NCBI GenBank assembly: GCA_934667425.1
Contig: CAKULV010000082.1
Span: 1 to 7,685, forward strand
Reading direction: 5' to 3'
Origin: an uncultured Kiritimatiellota bacterium
GTDB lineage: Bacteria > Verrucomicrobiota > Kiritimatiellia > RFP12 > UBA1067
DNA length: 7,685 bases
The notes under the pieces were generated by a model. It saw only the letters and a list, made by a program, of their open reading frames with translations, searched no databases and was not told the DNA's origin. This document shows positions 1-7,100 of this stretch, piece by piece (the first letter of the stretch is position 1; each line of letters starts with the position of its first letter). The position numbers were made by a program, and so were the translations under genes.

Positions 1-34
1 ATGAACAAAAATAACTTCATCTTGTAAAGCCGCT

Positions 35-49
35 GGGCCAGCATGGCCC
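35..49. other. Short GC-rich hairpin in the AT-rich left edge
   Basis: GGGCCA-gca-TGGCCC is a perfect six-pair stem with a three-base loop, followed on the plus strand by TGTTTCT. It could be a weak terminator for a plus-strand gene arriving from the left: a plus-strand frame is open from base 1 to a TAA at 25-27. The T-run is poor and the visible frame is only eight codons, so no gene is called. The remainder of 1-98 is AT-rich, with a tandem ACATATTA/ACATATTG (57-72). Confidence 0.35.
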
Positions 50-98
50 TGTTTCTACATATTAACATATTGAAATAATGTATCCTTTTTAATCAAAA

Positions 99-159
99 AT
101 GTGCCAAATGTGCCCAATTTGGCCTAATTCCCTCCCCAACTATGTGCCCACGGGCACAT
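99..159. promoter_or_regulatory. Cluster of four ATGTGCC motifs in two dyads (possible operators or element-end binding sites)
   Basis: ATGTGCC occurs at 99-105, 108-115 and 142-149 on the plus strand and at 159-152 on the minus strand. The last two form a near-perfect palindrome, ATGTGCCC-AC-GGGCACAT (eight-base arms, two-base centre). The second copy lies in the loop of another dyad, GCCAAAT-gtgccca-ATTTGGC (103-123). Nothing coding overlaps it. Repeated half-sites in both orientations suit a dimeric DNA-binding protein such as a phage repressor, or end-binding sites for a transposase. The binding protein is unknown. Confidence 0.45.
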
Positions 160-235
160 CCCGCCGCCGTCTCACTTTTTCTTCTCTCTTCGCCGACGAG
201 ATTCGCAAGTTTCAAGGCTTGAAGAGCTCCATCAG

Positions 236-265
236 AAAAAAGGGGCAGGCTTTACACCTACCCCT
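236..265 (-). terminator. Intrinsic (rho-independent) terminator of the tail operon
   Basis: On the minus strand AGGGGTAGG, a seven-base loop (TGTAAAG) and CCTGCCCCT form a nine-pair stem with one G-T pair, followed by a run of six T. It lies seven bases after the stop of the membrane peptide and closes the operon. Confidence 0.93.
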
Positions 266-272
266 TCCCCGA

Positions 273-374
273 CTATTTGTTCTTACGTTTCCCCCACTGC
301 CACCAGGCCAGCAGGGCAATGACCACAGCCACACCGCCCCAGAGGGCGGCGAAAGAGAATCCACCGAACGTCAT
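273..374 (-). CDS. 33-residue single-span membrane peptide
   Basis: A short gene, MTFGGFSFAALWGGV followed by AVVIALLAWWQWG and a basic tail KRKNK, then TAG. About 20 hydrophobic residues flanked on the C side by K/R predict one transmembrane helix with the C-terminus in the cytoplasm. The start is well supported: AGGAG at 385-381, overlapping the upstream gene's stop, lies six bases before the ATG. It is the last gene before the terminator. Position and topology would suit a small holin-like or accessory lysis peptide, or a superinfection-exclusion peptide; none of these is shown by the sequence. It is too short for default gene callers and easy to miss. Confidence 0.72.
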   Translation of the reverse strand: MTFGGFSFAALWGGVAVVIALLAWWQWGKRKNK

Positions 375-383
375 GTCTATCTC

Positions 384-743
384 CTAGTAGTGTTGAAGGT
401 CGTCTTTTTGTGCCACGGGCCGCATTTCCGGCGGCAACTGCCTGCCATCCCGCTCCCCTTCGTAACTCAGCTCGCAGTGCCGCACCGTCCGTACGCCGCG
501 CTGCTCCCTGTCCCACCAGAACAGCATATCCACCAGCCGACAGGGCCAGCTCCGCACGCCGTACAGATGCCAGCGCCAGCAGCGGCTTGACAAGGTTTCG
601 TCCGCCCAGACCACGGGCAGAGACGTGTCCCGGATGCAGATCAGTAGCAGGGATGTCAGCAGCCCACCCAGACAGTGTAGGGCCTGATCCAGCGAGACAA
701 GCGTCTGCCAACCGTTGTGGCGGACGATCCCGCCCCGCGTCAT
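384..743 (-). CDS. Conserved phage protein of unknown function (DQALH / ADETLS / QLPPE family)
   Basis: 119 residues. Recognisable blocks are LVSLDQALHCLGG (15-27), W-A-D-E-T-L-S-S-R-C-W-R-W (46-58), RLVDMLFWWDRE (69-80), and HCELSYEGERDGRQLPPEMR (89-108). I recall this pattern from many phage and prophage proteins that lie between tail-fibre and lysis genes, with no proven function. Residues 22-46 hold a hydrophobic insert (LLTSLLLICI core) between the DQALH and ADETLS blocks, which could insert into a membrane or be a buried helix. The ATG overlaps the previous TAA by one base (TAATG) with GGAGG seven bases upstream. The conserved D, E, H and C residues could bind a metal, but nothing here proves it. 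Real-gene confidence is high; role unknown. Confidence 0.8.
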   Translation of the reverse strand: MTRGGIVRHNGWQTLVSLDQALHCLGGLLTSLLLICIRDTSLPVVWADETLSSRCWRWHLYGVRSWPCRLVDMLFWWDREQRGVRTVRHCELSYEGERDGRQLPPEMRPVAQKDDLQHY

Positions 744-1339
744 TAGGCCGCCTCCACGTCTTCCGCCGTCTGGGCAGCGGTGACAGCGGCCTTGCGCTGC
801 CCACCTTCGGCCATTTTCGTGGCTTTGTGCTGCATCGCTCCGGCGACATAGAGTGTCAGGAAGCTCTGGGCATCAAAGGTGTGCTGCACCAGCGTGCCGT
901 CCGGCATGTACGAGTTCCATGTGACAGCCGTCGGCAGGCCGGGCGTCCCGGCAAGGGCGAGCTGGCACATGTTGGCCGTATCGCTGAAATTCTGCTGATC
1001 AAAGGCGTCATAGCTGAAATGGTAGCTCACGCCGCTGATTTCATAGTCAAATCCGGCCAGGATGGCAGCCGAAGTCTCGGCGTCGATCTCTGCCAGCTTA
1101 CGGGCTTTGATGCCGCCTATCCACTCTTCGAAGAACTCCGGCTTGATGACGGGCTTCTCCCCATCCCACGTCCATTGCCACGGAACGAAGTCCGGCGGCA
1201 GGGAATTCACAGTCACAGCTTCAGCGTTGGCTGTCGTGGTTCTGGGGTCAAGGGCGTTGCAGATGCGCGTGCCCGTCGCGTTAAAAGCCTGCGGGTCAGC
1301 GTAGATGATGCGTGATTCCTGAATGATGAGCGTATGCAC
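743..1339 (-). CDS. DUF4376-type phage protein, probable tail-fibre partner
   Basis: 198 residues beginning with GTG. Residues 1-70 include a proline/tryptophan-rich stretch (LPPDFVPWQWTWDGEKPVI). Residues 76-190 fit the DUF4376 pattern: I-K-A-R-K-L-A-E-I-D, then I-L-A-G-F-D-Y, a HFSYDAFDQQNF core, VTWNSYMPDGT, F-L-T-L-Y, and a terminal alanine-rich helix ending TAEDVEAA. Proteins with this domain commonly follow tail-fibre genes in phages; whether they act as fibre chaperones or as minor fibre subunits is not established. GTG is chosen because AGGAGG lies five bases upstream, immediately after the fibre stop codon, and no ATG is nearby. The gene lies 11 bp after the fibre and its TAA overlaps the next ATG by one base. 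The domain call is from pattern recognition. Confidence 0.8.
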   Translation of the reverse strand: MHTLIIQESRIIYADPQAFNATGTRICNALDPRTTTANAEAVTVNSLPPDFVPWQWTWDGEKPVIKPEFFEEWIGGIKARKLAEIDAETSAAILAGFDYEISGVSYHFSYDAFDQQNFSDTANMCQLALAGTPGLPTAVTWNSYMPDGTLVQHTFDAQSFLTLYVAGAMQHKATKMAEGGQRKAAVTAAQTAEDVEAA

Positions 1340-1344
1340 CGGTC

Positions 1345-1350
1345 CCTCCT
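1345..1350 (-). promoter_or_regulatory. Ribosome binding site supporting a GTG start
   Basis: AGGAGG sits directly after the fibre TAG stop and five bases before GTG at 1339-1337. It is the only good initiation context here and decides the non-ATG start of the DUF4376 gene. Confidence 0.8.
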
Positions 1351-3204
1351 CTAAAGAAGCGTGATGACTTCGGCGACCCCAATGTTACCTGTGCCGGATA
1401 TGAAAGCTGCCAGCACACGACTGGGAGAAAGCCGACGTGCTGCCACCTTCGTTGTTGGATTGAAGTTGAAAACTTTCTCTTCGGTGACTGTGATGTTGTC
1501 CCGATTGATGCCCAACCCATAAACCAGTCCGTATTGAGGGCCATCATTGTTCAAAAAACAGACGACGGCGGACTTTTCCGAAAGAGCCGCGACAGAGGGC
1601 TCCTGCAATCGCCGCGTACTGCACACCAATTCCGGCCCCGCATAGACGGCGCTCCCGGAAAGAGTCACCACTTTGACACATCCGAGCGCGTTAGCATTCC
1701 TGTAGGCGACAAGCGCTTTTTCCTCGGAAAGGGCTGTCAGACTTGGCGCATAGGCTGCGGACAGCAAGTTCGCGCCGTTCCCTTTGGTGATAGAATTGCC
1801 TGAGACGCTCACTTTCCACACCGAGCTATTTTCCCCAGCAATGCAGACAAGGGCCGTGGTCTCTGAAATAGCTGCCACCACAACACCCTGTCCTATGCCC
1901 AGCTTTAGGTCTCTCACCGTCGTCACTGTATTTCCAGAGATGGACAGAAGATTCAAATATACAGTGGAACTGGAGATGTATCCGCAGATGGCCTTGTCCG
2001 CCGAAAGCGCGGTCAAGCTCGTAAAGGCACCAGTAATCTGCGCTGGATCGCCAACGGTGATCGTCATCCCGGAGATGCTTAGCACTGCCGTATACTGAAT
2101 ATTGTTTAAGACATAGCAGACAATAGCCTTGTCCGCCGAAAGCGCGGCAAAAACGTATGTACTCGGGTATGAAGAACTAACTTGGACTGCGTCGCCAACT
2201 ACGATGTCCGTGTCTGAAACAGACAAGACAACAGCATAGAGGCCACTCCTTGTGCCGTAGCAGACAATGGCCTTCTGCTCGGACAAAATATCCATAGACA
2301 ACGCTACATAGATTGAGCTGCTAAAGATGAACTGGTCGCCGATGCTTAGGCCTCGCGGCCCCGGAGCGTCCGATGTGATCCCCTGACTGTACGACGCCAG
2401 AGCCCAAAGCCCTGTTGAGGCATCTATGAGCTGGATACGGGTCGCCGTATCCTCCGACAACACGGGATGCGCTTTGATAGGCTGCCCCGTAAAATCACAG
2501 AGCTGGATGTCTTCCGGCGAACGGACGAAGATGTGGAAGACGGTTCCACGCGGCAGGGCGCTGTGGTCGGGCAGATAGACGGACAGCCCCGATGCCGTGG
2601 CCGTAAGCACTAATGTGCGCGGGCTGTCAGCCGTCAGATGCAGGTCCGCCGAGATCGTCATGGAAGCGGCGGCATCTTCCGCATACCCCCACGTCCCATT
2701 GCCCAGCAGCACTTTTTTGGCGTCGGCAGACGTGGCAACAGGCACGAGGCCCGAGGATGATCCGGCGAACTTGGGCACGGACAGGGTCCCGTCACTGCCG
2801 ATTTCCGTTGTCTGCCCATCGGGCTTGACCAGACCGGCCTTTTCCGTGGTGGCGATGTCCACGCCTGCCACGGCCACGGCGGCGTCGCGGGCGGCCTCGG
2901 CTCCGGTACGCGCCGTCTGTGCGGCCTCTTTGGATTCCAGGGCGGACTGCGCGGACGCTGCGGCCTCTCCGGCTTTCAACGTGGCCACGGCCGCGTTCTC
3001 CCGGCTCTCGTCGGCAGCGTCCACCGCCTGGTCAGCCTTGGTGAACAGCTCGTTGAGCATGGGCACGTTGACGTTGAAGTCGTCCGTGTTCTGCTTCTGT
3101 GCCTCCATCCACGCCACGGTCTTGGCGTTAAAGGTCGTCTGCGGGTCACGGGTGCGGTCAGGGACGGCGGGTATCGCCGTCAGGGCCTTGACTTTCTGGC
3201 TCAT
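1351..3204 (-). CDS. Tail fibre protein with predicted C-terminal seven-bladed beta-propeller
   Basis: 617 residues; likely the receptor-binding fibre. Residues 1-55 carry a tail-fibre N-terminal pattern (IPAVPDRTRDPQTTFNAKTV, then a short helix) that would anchor to the tail. Residues 56-112 are an alanine-rich helical region, probably a trimeric coiled coil. Residues 119-175 have typical fibre motifs, EKAGLVKPDG...DGTLSV and GLVPVAT...LLGNGTWG. Residues 180-275 form a beta-rich domain (LTATASGLSVYLPDHSALP...GLWALAS). Residues 285-617 are seven degenerate repeats of 45-51 residues with the core [AT]-[AL]-[LI]-S-x-x-K-A-[ILV]-V-C-Y. ATG directly follows the upstream TAG with no spacer; a weaker AAGGGG lies eight bases upstream. 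The C-terminal half is clearly less GC-rich than the N-terminal half. Fibre identity is strong; the propeller fold is inference from repeat number and spacing. Confidence 0.88.
   Translation of the reverse strand: MSQKVKALTAIPAVPDRTRDPQTTFNAKTVAWMEAQKQNTDDFNVNVPMLNELFTKADQAVDAADESRENAAVATLKAGEAAASAQSALESKEAAQTARTGAEAARDAAVAVAGVDIATTEKAGLVKPDGQTTEIGSDGTLSVPKFAGSSSGLVPVATSADAKKVLLGNGTWGYAEDAAASMTISADLHLTADSPRTLVLTATASGLSVYLPDHSALPRGTVFHIFVRSPEDIQLCDFTGQPIKAHPVLSEDTATRIQLIDASTGLWALASYSQGITSDAPGPRGLSIGDQFIFSSSIYVALSMDILSEQKAIVCYGTRSGLYAVVLSVSDTDIVVGDAVQVSSSYPSTYVFAALSADKAIVCYVLNNIQYTAVLSISGMTITVGDPAQITGAFTSLTALSADKAICGYISSSTVYLNLLSISGNTVTTVRDLKLGIGQGVVVAAISETTALVCIAGENSSVWKVSVSGNSITKGNGANLLSAAYAPSLTALSEEKALVAYRNANALGCVKVVTLSGSAVYAGPELVCSTRRLQEPSVAALSEKSAVVCFLNNDGPQYGLVYGLGINRDNITVTEEKVFNFNPTTKVAARRLSPSRVLAAFISGTGNIGVAEVITLL
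1354..2352 (-). repeat. Seven-repeat array (predicted beta-propeller blades) in the tail fibre
   Basis: The conserved serine of the L-S-x-x-K-A motif occurs at residues 308, 356, 401, 447, 493, 542 and 593, giving spacings of 48, 45, 46, 46, 49 and 51. Most units continue with a short loop, V-L-S-[IV]-S-G-x-x-[IV]-T-V-G-D. The last unit stops after its inner strands, while the segment just before unit 1 (L-S-I-G-D-Q-F-I-F, about 286-294) looks like the missing outer strand of a unit. That is the pattern of circular closure in beta-propellers. Units 4, 5, 6 and 7 are the most diverged. Confidence 0.75.
1991..2147. repeat. 22-bp exact direct repeat in neighbouring propeller blades
   Basis: Identical 22-base stretches at 1991-2012 and 2126-2147 (both starting gccttgtccgccgaaagcgc) are 135 bp, or 45 codons, apart. 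They encode the same A-L-S-A-D-K-A core of blades 2 and 3. Identity at nucleotide level suggests a recent duplication or gene conversion between these two blades. Confidence 0.85.
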
Positions 3205-4140
3205 CTACACAACCCCTTCGATGGAAATATCCAGCATGTCTATATGTGGGCCTTCCGGCTGGATGGAAAATTCGTGGTCGGTCTTCGTCCCATAAATGAT
3301 GAGCGACTCATAGCCGCCGGCGAGGGTGTCGCGGTCATCGGCAAGGAAGAGCGCCGGGACGACGTCGATATCCGCCAGCCGTTTGGCCACGATGTCCGTT
3401 TTTGACGCAACCACATACGTCACACATTTTACCCGTTTGACCACACGCCGGGGAACGATGCGCAGATTGCCGAACTCGTCCGTTTCCCGGACGGAATAGG
3501 TCTTGGTGCCCGCCGTGGCGTCGATTTTCGTCTTGCCCAGATCCCAGGCGCGACCGATGACCAGATGTCCGCAGGCCGCCCCGCCGCCGGACTTCGTGAC
3601 GGTCACTTTCAGCACGCTTCCGGGCATGCCCACGGGGATGTCCGTGGCCGCGAGGTCTGACAGGGTCAGGGTCACGTCCGTGAGCTGCGTGATGGGCGAG
3701 AAAAAATATTCGTGAAAATCCTCGGTATCCCGTACCAGCGGGATCTCGCGCGTGAAGTAGGGCGCCTCCTGTCCGTCGCGCACCTCGATCCTTGCGGTCT
3801 CGCCCACCAGGTTGATGAGCGCCACCACGTCCGCGTAGCGGAAATCGACCTCCACGACCAGATTGTCCACGCCGTCCGGGGCCACGCTCTGCGTGCTCAG
3901 CACGTCGTCGAACATGGCCCAGCGGTTCGTGGCGCCCACCTTCTTCCACGGGGCGTCCATGATGCCGCTGTTGAGGTCTGGCTGTTTGCCCTGATTGTTG
4001 CTGACCGCCTCATAGATGACGTGGGCATGGATGACCCTGGTGCCGGTCGTGTATTGCGTGGCCGCGTCCCACGCCGGGTACTCGTCCTCCGGCAGGGACG
4101 AGGATATCAGGTCAATGGGATTTGGGGGGACGAGCCTCAT
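3205..4140 (-). CDS. Probable distal tail / tail-tip protein with N-terminal chitin-binding-like (CBM5/12-type) module
   Basis: 311 residues, directly downstream of the tape measure, where distal-tail or tip proteins normally sit. Residues 22-75 show the CBM5/12-like pattern: W-D-x-x-x-x-Y-x-x-G-x-x-V, V-I-Y-E-A, N-x-G-K-x-P-D and W-K-K-V-G. This is followed by TNRWAMFDD (71-79). The middle (80-185) is beta-rich. The C-terminal half (C190-G-H-L, D-L-G-x-T, then YSVRETDEFGNLRIVPRRVV, later IIYG and a final ISIEGVV) resembles a common phage structural family found beside tape measures. The family assignment is from memory of the motif pattern. The start is firm: ATG overlaps the upstream TGA as ATGA, with ACAGGAGG seven bases upstream. 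The stop TAG directly touches the fibre ATG. Exact role in the tip (hub, adaptor or carbohydrate binding) is inference. Confidence 0.72.
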   Translation of the reverse strand: MRLVPPNPIDLISSSLPEDEYPAWDAATQYTTGTRVIHAHVIYEAVSNNQGKQPDLNSGIMDAPWKKVGATNRWAMFDDVLSTQSVAPDGVDNLVVEVDFRYADVVALINLVGETARIEVRDGQEAPYFTREIPLVRDTEDFHEYFFSPITQLTDVTLTLSDLAATDIPVGMPGSVLKVTVTKSGGGAACGHLVIGRAWDLGKTKIDATAGTKTYSVRETDEFGNLRIVPRRVVKRVKCVTYVVASKTDIVAKRLADIDVVPALFLADDRDTLAGGYESLIIYGTKTDHEFSIQPEGPHIDMLDISIEGVV

Positions 4141-7100
4141 GCCGTAGCCTCCTGTGTGACCGTCCAGCCGAGGACACTGGCCCTCGTCACGGCGTCACTG
4201 GTGTCGCGCGTGTATTTCTCCAGCCTTGCAATGCGGCTGTTCAGGCTGCGGAGTTCACGCAACACCCCGCGCCCGTTTTCGAGCAGCGCCGTCATGTCCC
4301 AGCCTCCGCGCCCGCGTTCCACCAGCGCCATGCTGTCCGTATGGCTCCACACCCTGTGGGGGCTGCCGCCCATCATGAGTTCCGGGCCGCGTTCGCCCAC
4401 CCAGAAAGGCCGCCCCACGGGCGTGATGCCGCCGGAGGCGAAGCCCTCGGCCCGACCGAAGCGCAGATACCATTCGTCCACGGTCATACCTTCTGCCTTG
4501 ATGGCGGCCTCGACCCTGTCAGCGGTCCAGCCCCCGGCTTCCTGTCCGCCGGCAAGCGTCCGCCCGGCATTCATGGCGTCGGCCTTACGTTGCAGCAGGT
4601 CGCGTCGCGCCGCCGCGCTGTCGTATTTCACGCCCAGGTTCTCGTTCTTTCCGTACCGGTCGTACCACGCTTCAACGGTGAGATTTTTGGCGGCCATCTC
4701 GTTCTGCAAGCTGGAGATCGTCCAGTCGCGACGGCCCTGGTAACCTGATTCGTTGAGCTGCTCGACCTTGGCTTGCAGCAGCTCTTCCCTTCGGGTCGTG
4801 GACCCGGCGCTCGTGATGGCCGCTGTCTGCTGGGCCAGCAGTTTCTGCAGGGCCTCCAGCTCGGCCCGGATGGTGTCCACGCTCCGGCCCGTGTATTCCC
4901 CGGCCGCCGTGCCCGCGTTGATGGCCGCCTGCAAGGTCCCCGTCTGCGAGGTGATGGCATCGATCTGCGCGCTTTGACCCTTCATGAGACCGTTCTGCGC
5001 GCTTTCCTGCACATGCTTGAGCTTCTTGTCCACATCGTAGAACAGGTCGCTGTACTCTTCGGACGTGGCCAGATTCTCGCGGCCCAGCTCCAGCAGGCCG
5101 GAAGCGAGGTTCGGCAGGTCGCGCAGCGCGTCCTCGTCCCCCTTGAGGGCCTTGAGGTAGGCGTCATCGAAAGATGCGAGGCTGGACAGATAGCTGCTTC
5201 CCGGCAGGTCGTCCGCCGGGGAATTCCAGATGTCCCGCCGCGCGTCGGCGAAGCTTTCCGCGATCTTCTTCATGTCGTCGCGCAACTTCTCCGCTGATTT
5301 GGCTGCGGAGAGCATGGCTGAGGCCTGTCTCGTGCGCGACTGTTCCTCGGCGGCCAGAGCGTCTTCCAGCTCCTTTTCCAGCAGGTCGATACGGTATTTC
5401 GTCGTCTCGGCCTGCTGCGTCTGTACCATAGTCTGGTACAGGTCCGAATCCTCGCCCAGCTTCTTGCGCAGTTCGTCCAGCTCCGTCTGCTGGCGGTATT
5501 GCAAGGAGCGCAGGCCGTATTCGCCGGAATCGCTGCCATACCTCAAGGCAAGGGACCGCAACGCGAGGTCTTCCTCGACGGCGCGCGTCAGGGACGAGGC
5601 ATAGGATTGCAGGACGCTCGCCCGCTTCGCCTCGATACCGGCGACAGCCTCTTCCTGCCAGCCCAGTTTCCGCAGCGTGGCCAGCCAGCCGTCGAACTGG
5701 CCCTGCGCCGCGCTCATGGCGGTCTCCAGCTCGCTTGCCGGGTCGAGGATGGCAGTCAGGGCCGTATCCACTTCGTCCCAGGCCTGCAAGGCCTTCGCCG
5801 CCGCCTCCCAGCCAGCGAGGCTGGACTTGTCCACGTCCAGCGCGATGCCGCTGGTGTCGATCTGGTTGAGGGCGTCCAGCAGCTTGCCGGAAATGGCGGC
5901 GTTGAAATCGTCCTGATATTCGCCCAGGTTCGCGCCCAGGGCCACGAAGTGCACGGAATCCGTTATGGCCTTGGCGATCTCCGGTATGGTGTCGGCGATG
6001 GCCCCGTCGGCTGCCGTGGCCAGTGTGCTGAGGTCGACTTCGGTCAGGGACAGGTAGAGCTTTTCCTGCACGGCCCGCTGGAAGTCCTCCATCAGCTCTT
6101 CCGGCTTCACCTCGCGGTCCTCGAACTCGTACCAGTGTTTCAGGAAGCGGTTTTTCTCCAGCGCCTGACCAAACGATGCTTCCAGTGCGTCATTGCCGAT
6201 GGCGGCCACGCTTTCCCGGAAGGTCGCGACGCTCTTGATGGCCTCCTGTGACAGACCGGCGGCCATGTCGGCCAGCTGTTTCCCGGTCTCCCACGAGATG
6301 CCCTCGCCCTGATTGGCCGTGATCTCGTATCCCGTCCCGGACGTGCGGTAGGAGCGCGCCTGATAGGGGTCCTTCTGCTCGATGGTGCCGAGCAGGTCTA
6401 CCCACGAGGAGATGTTGACCCACGGGTCCTTGTCCCCGGGGCCGAACAGGCTGCCGACGCCCCCGCCGAGCAGGGCGCCCAGCGCGGCGAGGCCGCCAAG
6501 CACCCAGCCTCCGGGATTCCAGCCGTTCGCGGCGGCGATGCCGAGGATGGCGGCGGAACCGAGACCGCCGATCATGCTCCCCGTGTTCGTGGCGTAGCTG
6601 TTTTTGATCCCCAGCAGATTGTTCACATAGGGGCTGGCCAGCATGCCTATCCCTGCGCCGGTGAGCCCTGGGCCGAATGCCCCCATGAAGGTCGTGGTCG
6701 GGGCCGTGCCCATGCCGGGCCCCTTGATGGCCATGAGGGCGTTGACTTTGGCGTTTGCCGCCGCTTCCGCAGCCGAAGGCGCGAAGGTGGAGGGGAAGAA
6801 GCTGGATGCGATGCCGTTGACGCTCAGGCCCCCTTCCGGCAGAAGGCTGGAGACCTGGCCCATGCCGTACTGCTGCGCCGCGCCGCTGACGAGGCCTGTG
6901 ATCCCCCCTGCGCCGCCCACACCGCCGCCGGCCCCGCCGCCAGCCGTAGTCATGCCGTAGACGCCCTGCTGCACGCCGCCCACGATGGAGAGCACCACGG
7001 GCTGCACAAGGGCCTGATAGGCCATGTCTTTCAGCAGCGTGGCAAAGCTCCGCTCCAGCGAGGCGAAAGACATCCTTCCTGTGTCGAGGAAGTTGTCGAA

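Noticed and set aside
1..20. Minus-strand ATG at 20-18 reading M-K-L-F-L-F, like a signal peptide start
   Set aside because: No ribosome binding site upstream and only a few codons before the edge; not supportable.
88..110. Sigma-54-like element (minus strand TTGGCAC followed by ATTTTTGATT)
   Set aside because: The -24 part looks good but the -12 GC is missing, so it does not meet the consensus.
211..223. Small palindrome TTCAAG-G-CTTGAA
   Set aside because: Six-base arms alone, without a second copy or neighbouring promoter elements, are expected by chance.
410..1315. 301-codon plus-strand open frame opposite the DUF4376 and 119-residue genes
   Set aside because: Antisense to two genes with recognisable families, Arg/Ala/Pro-rich and without domains; typical of GC-rich shadow frames.
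1351..2352. Diversity-generating retroelement variable region in the fibre C-terminus
   Set aside because: No template repeat or reverse transcriptase is in the window, and the repeats are blade-type structural repeats; the C-terminus does not resemble a C-type lectin variable region.
3712..4743. 343-codon plus-strand open frame opposite the tape measure and tip genes
   Set aside because: It lies antisense to well-supported tail genes, crosses their junction, and reads as Arg/Pro/Ser-rich shadow sequence with no recognisable motif.
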